Of a stretch of 42,255 bases of DNA, positions 39,511-42,255 are shown piece after piece. Position numbers and translations under genes: made by a program. Each line of letters opens with the position of its first letter. Position 1 is the first letter of the stretch. The DNA lies in the NCBI GenBank assembly GCA_944326235.1, contig CALVDH010000024.1:1-42255 (forward strand), given 5' to 3'. The notes beneath the pieces were generated by a model that was not told the origin of the DNA, searched no databases, and saw only the letters and a program-made list of their open reading frames with translations. Origin of the DNA: an uncultured Bacteroidales bacterium (lineage in GTDB: Bacteria > Bacteroidota > Bacteroidia > Bacteroidales > UBA932).

Positions 39511-40638
39511 CTACAGCGGCAGTTCTATGATGTCCGGGTCTTCCCAGCCGCCGACCTCTACGTCGAAGCCTCCTCCCGGGCCTTCCGCCTCCTCATCGGT
39601 GATCTTCAGGCCGGTCATGGCCAGGATACCGCCGCGGGGCTGGATGCGCATGATGGTGGAGATGTCCAGGTAGAAGTCCTTCGTGGCTCCGTTGTTGAGC
39701 TGGACCTCCAGACCCAGGTTGAAGGTGCCGCCGTCCGCCGAGCCGCCCGGCTCGTATGTGACTTCCTGGCCGTAGTGGAAGTTGGGGATGCCGAAGGAGC
39801 GGATGCGGGCCACCACTGAACGGTGTGCGGTGTCTATCTCACATTCGTCGAAGAGGATCGTCACTGTCTCGTCGCCGGTGTGGCCGTCCTGCAGGTAGAC
39901 CTTACCGGCCATGCCGGAGAGGGAACCGCGTGCCTGGCGGATGTGCTCGATGCCCTCGTCGAAGTGATATACTATAAGGTAGGAGTACACCAGGGGACGC
40001 AGCCATATCTCCAGGCTGTCGGCCACGGGCGCGAGCACTCCCTCGTATTCCTCGACCCAGGCGCCGTAGAGCATGTCGGGGGAGTTGACGGTGGTCTCGT
40101 TCTTGAAGACGGAGTTGTAGCTGGCGCGGGTGCGGGTACGGGTGGTCGCGGTGGCCTCGGCGTAGGAGTCCAGGGCGTCGAAGAGGATGTACTCGGTGTC
40201 GTTGTTGTAGAACAGGATGTCGTGCATGCCTTCCTGAAGGTGCAGCAGACCGCCGGTCGAGTCTATGTTGCGGCGGGTTACCATGCCCGACTCGTGGTAG
40301 GCCACTGAGGCGATGCCGGCTCCGGGCGAGGGCATCAGGCCGTCGAAGAGGCTCCATTCGTCATCCTCGTCCGCGTCCCCGGAAGAACCGCCGTCCTCCT
40401 CCAGAGGGGAGAGGGTGAATGCCGGGAGAGAACTCTGGAACCAGTCGAACAGGCTGCCGCCGTAGCCGTAGTCCCTGCGCCACTCCAGCTCCCACTCGGG
40501 GATGACCTGGGCGCGGACATTGTACCCGTGCTCCCAGTGATTGTAGCACAGTTCCTTGCGGCAGCCGGCCAGCAGCAGGACGGCCGCGGCGGTCAGCAGC
40601 AGGATGCGGGTGAGGGTATGACGGGGGCTGCGGATCAT
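39511..40638 (-). CDS. DUF5119 lipoprotein (Mfa2/FimB-like anchor candidate)
   Basis: 375 aa. Lipid Cys26 (LLAGC) followed by RKELCYNHWEHGYNVRAQVIPEWELEWRRDYG, the DUF5119 start. Later SYLIVYHFDEGIEHIRQARGSLSGMAGKVYLQDG is the Mfa2/FimB-like stretch. Such proteins anchor the pilus in the outer membrane. No TR|A motif near the N-terminus, as expected for a part that stays lipid-bound. Its ATG overlaps the barrel gene stop by 4 bp. Confidence 0.83.
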   Translation of the reverse strand: MIRSPRHTLTRILLLTAAAVLLLAGCRKELCYNHWEHGYNVRAQVIPEWELEWRRDYGYGGSLFDWFQSSLPAFTLSPLEEDGGSSGDADEDDEWSLFDGLMPSPGAGIASVAYHESGMVTRRNIDSTGGLLHLQEGMHDILFYNNDTEYILFDALDSYAEATATTRTRTRASYNSVFKNETTVNSPDMLYGAWVEEYEGVLAPVADSLEIWLRPLVYSYLIVYHFDEGIEHIRQARGSLSGMAGKVYLQDGHTGDETVTILFDECEIDTAHRSVVARIRSFGIPNFHYGQEVTYEPGGSADGGTFNLGLEVQLNNGATKDFYLDISTIMRIQPRGGILAMTGLKITDEEAEGPGGGFDVEVGGWEDPDIIELPL

Positions 40639-41870
40639 TTTGCACCTCCTTTCTTATTGTTCCTCAGGCCTATATCTCCGAAACGCCACACCAGGGCAAA
40701 TGAGAGCTTCAGCGGACCGAAATAGTGGAGCTGCGAGGTCTGCTGGTAGACGTAGTGCGTGCCGCCCTCGTAGGGAACGGGCAGGTACTCCTCGTATTCC
40801 GAGAAGAGGTAGCCGGCTCCGACCTCCACCTCGAAGGAGAGGCTGCGGCCCACCGGAAACATGTAGCCGTAGCTCAGGCCGGCGAAACCGCCCTCGCCCT
40901 GGTAGCCGCGGCCGCCGTTCTCGAGGTCATACCAGGTGCCGCCGGCGAAAATGCCGAGGTAGTGGCCGTGCCAGGGACTGCGGGTCGAGAACCACCAGCG
41001 GGCCTCGGGGTAGATGGCCGCTATCTGGTAATATCTGTGCTTGGGGTCGTTGCTCCACCAGGCGACATTGGCGTTGGCGGAGACGGACCAGCTGCGGTTG
41101 ATCAGCCACTCGAATCCCAGGGAGGGAGTCAGGATCAGGTCTGACAGCAGGTTGGTCTTCAATGCGAAACGGTGAAAAGGAATACGCTCTGGAAGAGGCT
41201 GTGGCGGCAGGATTGTTTCATCCAGGGCTGCAACTTCCGAGACGAGAGCCGGCACAGCCTTGACCGGAGGATAAGGTACGTATTCCAATATGATTTCAGC
41301 TCTGCGGAGGCTGGGGAAATGCCCGAGCATCAGGTGCCCGAACACCTCTCCCCCCTCAAGGTCCATCAGGGCTTTCTTACGGCCTCCGACTACGCGGTTG
41401 CCCTCTGTCAGCCAGATGGGTACATCGCGGATGATGCGCAGGACATCATCGCGGCCGTCGAAGTCTTCCCCGCGCATCAGCGAATTCTCCAGTCCGGCCC
41501 AGTCTATGCCGTGGCCGGCAAGGGTCGTGGACCGTTGGGTCAGGCGCACCCCGGAGCGCTCCTGTATATACAGGGCAATGGCGGCGGCACGGGCTTCGGA
41601 GAGCTCCACGTTGAAATAAGAGGCGCCCTCGGGGGAGGCCCACCCGTTGACAGTCATGTGAAAACGGAGGTCGCGGGAATATTCGCTTACGATATGGGCA
41701 ATACTGTCCAGTGCCCGGCGGTTCTCCTTCAGGGCCGGACTGATGTCCGACCAGCCCTGGTAGAAGAATACCCGGACAGTATCCTTTCTCGTAAGCTGTT
41801 GCGCCCTTATGTCACCTACGGACAGAGAGAACAGCAGAGAAAGTGAGATTATGACGGATAATATTCTCAC
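40635..41870 (-). CDS. DUF3575 outer-membrane barrel with OmpA-like N-domain; first gene of the pilus operon
   Basis: 411 aa. Signal peptide MRILSVIISLSLLFSLSVGDIRA. About 30-150: OmpA-like pattern (RALDSIAHIVSEYSRDLRFHMTVNGWASPEGA...LSEARAAAIALYIQE) though the typical peptidoglycan-binding NxxLSxxRA is changed. About 225-411: DUF3575 barrel (FALKTNLLSDLILTPSLGFEW, SANANVAWWSN, LGIFAGGTWYDL, LSFALVWRFGDIG). Common first gene of Bacteroidales fimbrial loci; it may hold the pilus base at the wall or aid surface display. Confidence 0.84.
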   Translation of the reverse strand: MRILSVIISLSLLFSLSVGDIRAQQLTRKDTVRVFFYQGWSDISPALKENRRALDSIAHIVSEYSRDLRFHMTVNGWASPEGASYFNVELSEARAAAIALYIQERSGVRLTQRSTTLAGHGIDWAGLENSLMRGEDFDGRDDVLRIIRDVPIWLTEGNRVVGGRKKALMDLEGGEVFGHLMLGHFPSLRRAEIILEYVPYPPVKAVPALVSEVAALDETILPPQPLPERIPFHRFALKTNLLSDLILTPSLGFEWLINRSWSVSANANVAWWSNDPKHRYYQIAAIYPEARWWFSTRSPWHGHYLGIFAGGTWYDLENGGRGYQGEGGFAGLSYGYMFPVGRSLSFEVEVGAGYLFSEYEEYLPVPYEGGTHYVYQQTSQLHYFGPLKLSFALVWRFGDIGLRNNKKGGAK

Positions 41871-42013
41871 TTAGCATTTAAAAAGTCTTAACTTACTACT
41901 CAAAAACTGGCATCAGGGGAGGGGACAGAGAGATGGAGGCGTGTGCCGATACCTTGTGAGCAGGTTTAGGAGTTGCAGCCTTATGTTATTACTTTTTGTT
42001 TTAAATCCGGTTG

Positions 42014-42044
42014 CAATTATATGACAAGATTCCTATGCGGCAAA
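42014..42044 (-). promoter_or_regulatory. Promoter of the pilus operon
   Basis: Minus strand: TTTG (42041-42044), 19 nt, TATAATTG (42014-42021), one base off the consensus TAnnTTTG with exact spacing. It gives a leader of about 135 nt to the ATG at 41870. Confidence 0.6.
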
Positions 42045-42075
42045 CACACTAACGGGTAAATGTCTGAAAATTACA

Positions 42076-42101
42076 AAAATTCACCAATAAGGGTGAATTT
42101 T
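42076..42101. repeat. 10-bp perfect inverted repeat upstream of the pilus promoter
   Basis: AAAATTCACC (42076-42085), 6-nt loop, GGTGAATTTT (42092-42101); an outer TTACAAA (42071) / TTTGTAA (42109) pair frames it. It lies 32 bp upstream of the -33 box, a suitable place for a regulator; a terminator for a gene beyond the window is the other reading. Confidence 0.6.
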
Positions 42102-42255
42102 CTATCAATTTGTAAGATTTACCTTTTTGTGTATAAAAGTTGTTAAAAATTCCCGGTTTTCGGGGGAAATGGCGGCTCGGGTTATAACAGATGTGTTTTT
42201 CGGTTTTGGAGATTATTATTATGGAGGACAGGGGGTTGTAACGAAAAAACGTTGG

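Larger units (their letters stand above)
41871..42255. other. Upstream region of the pilus operon, no gene seen
   Basis: 385 bp of A/T-rich sequence with stops in all frames. It holds the promoter at 42014-42044 and the inverted repeat at 42076-42101, and leaves a leader of about 135 nt before the DUF3575 gene. No tRNA or coding frame recognised to the window end. Confidence 0.7.

Noticed and set aside
41871..42255. Invertible promoter upstream of the pilus operon
   Set aside because: Only one inverted repeat is found and no matching repeat on the gene-proximal side of the promoter.

Overview
The window is a piece of a Bacteroidales chromosome. The signs are: fimbrillin (type V pilus) lipoproteins, DUF4493/PCMD surface lipoproteins, a long-form urocanate hydratase, a methylmalonyl-CoA mutase small subunit, topoisomerase IV ParE of the Bacteroidetes type, and promoters that fit the Bacteroidetes pattern TTTG-N19..21-TAnnTTTG. 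The housekeeping genes are G+C rich by eye, which would suit an Alistipes-like or uncultured Rikenellaceae/UBA932-like member. The sequence alone does not settle the genus.

Layout. 1-2.5 kb: 5' end of mutA and complete hutU, both on the minus strand. 2.67-3.17 kb: a small calycin-like lipoprotein on the plus strand. 12.7-3.2 kb (minus): a tightly packed operon of three DUF4493 lipoproteins, an outer-membrane barrel and a PCMD lipoprotein, ending in an overlapping radical-SAM sulfatase-maturase-type gene. 12.9-17.0 kb (plus): parE, a PlsC-type acyltransferase and an acyl-CoA ligase. 17.1-18.0 kb: a Fic protein with its own HTH and a 26-bp palindromic operator. 24.2-18.2 kb (minus): CNNM/CorC transporter, TapB-like secreted protein, a Nat-type ABC exporter and a two-gene (split) 5'-nucleotidase. 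Then tdk (minus), a DUF1016/YhcG nuclease, rsmI and a ComEA-like helix-hairpin-helix protein (plus).

27.96-33.1 kb is the most unusual part: an island of non-coding repeats that divides three small minus-strand cassettes. Five copies of a ~199-bp element (S) lie at 28377, 29452, 31291, 32388 and 32899. Each cassette ends in an almost identical XRE regulator, but the gene in front differs: a RelE/HigB-type toxin (cassette 1), a GIY-YIG-like gene plus a class III nucleotidyl-cyclase-like gene (cassette 2), and a different RelE/HigB-type toxin (cassette 3). The shared DNA (3' part of XRE, S element, linker) brackets variable payloads, so it could support exchange by homologous recombination. This is the best candidate for an undescribed system here.

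33.1-41.9 kb (minus) is a type V pilus locus: DUF3575 barrel, DUF5119 anchor-type lipoprotein, main fimbrillin, two accessory fimbrillins and a 1030-aa tip-type protein, with a good promoter at 42014-42044. The N-termini of the DUF4493 proteins in the other surface operon copy the layout of the pilus tip protein (lipid Cys, charged stretch, a strand, then a TR/K-A motif about 30 residues on). This suggests that the DUF4493/PCMD operon builds a related surface fibre or adhesin.
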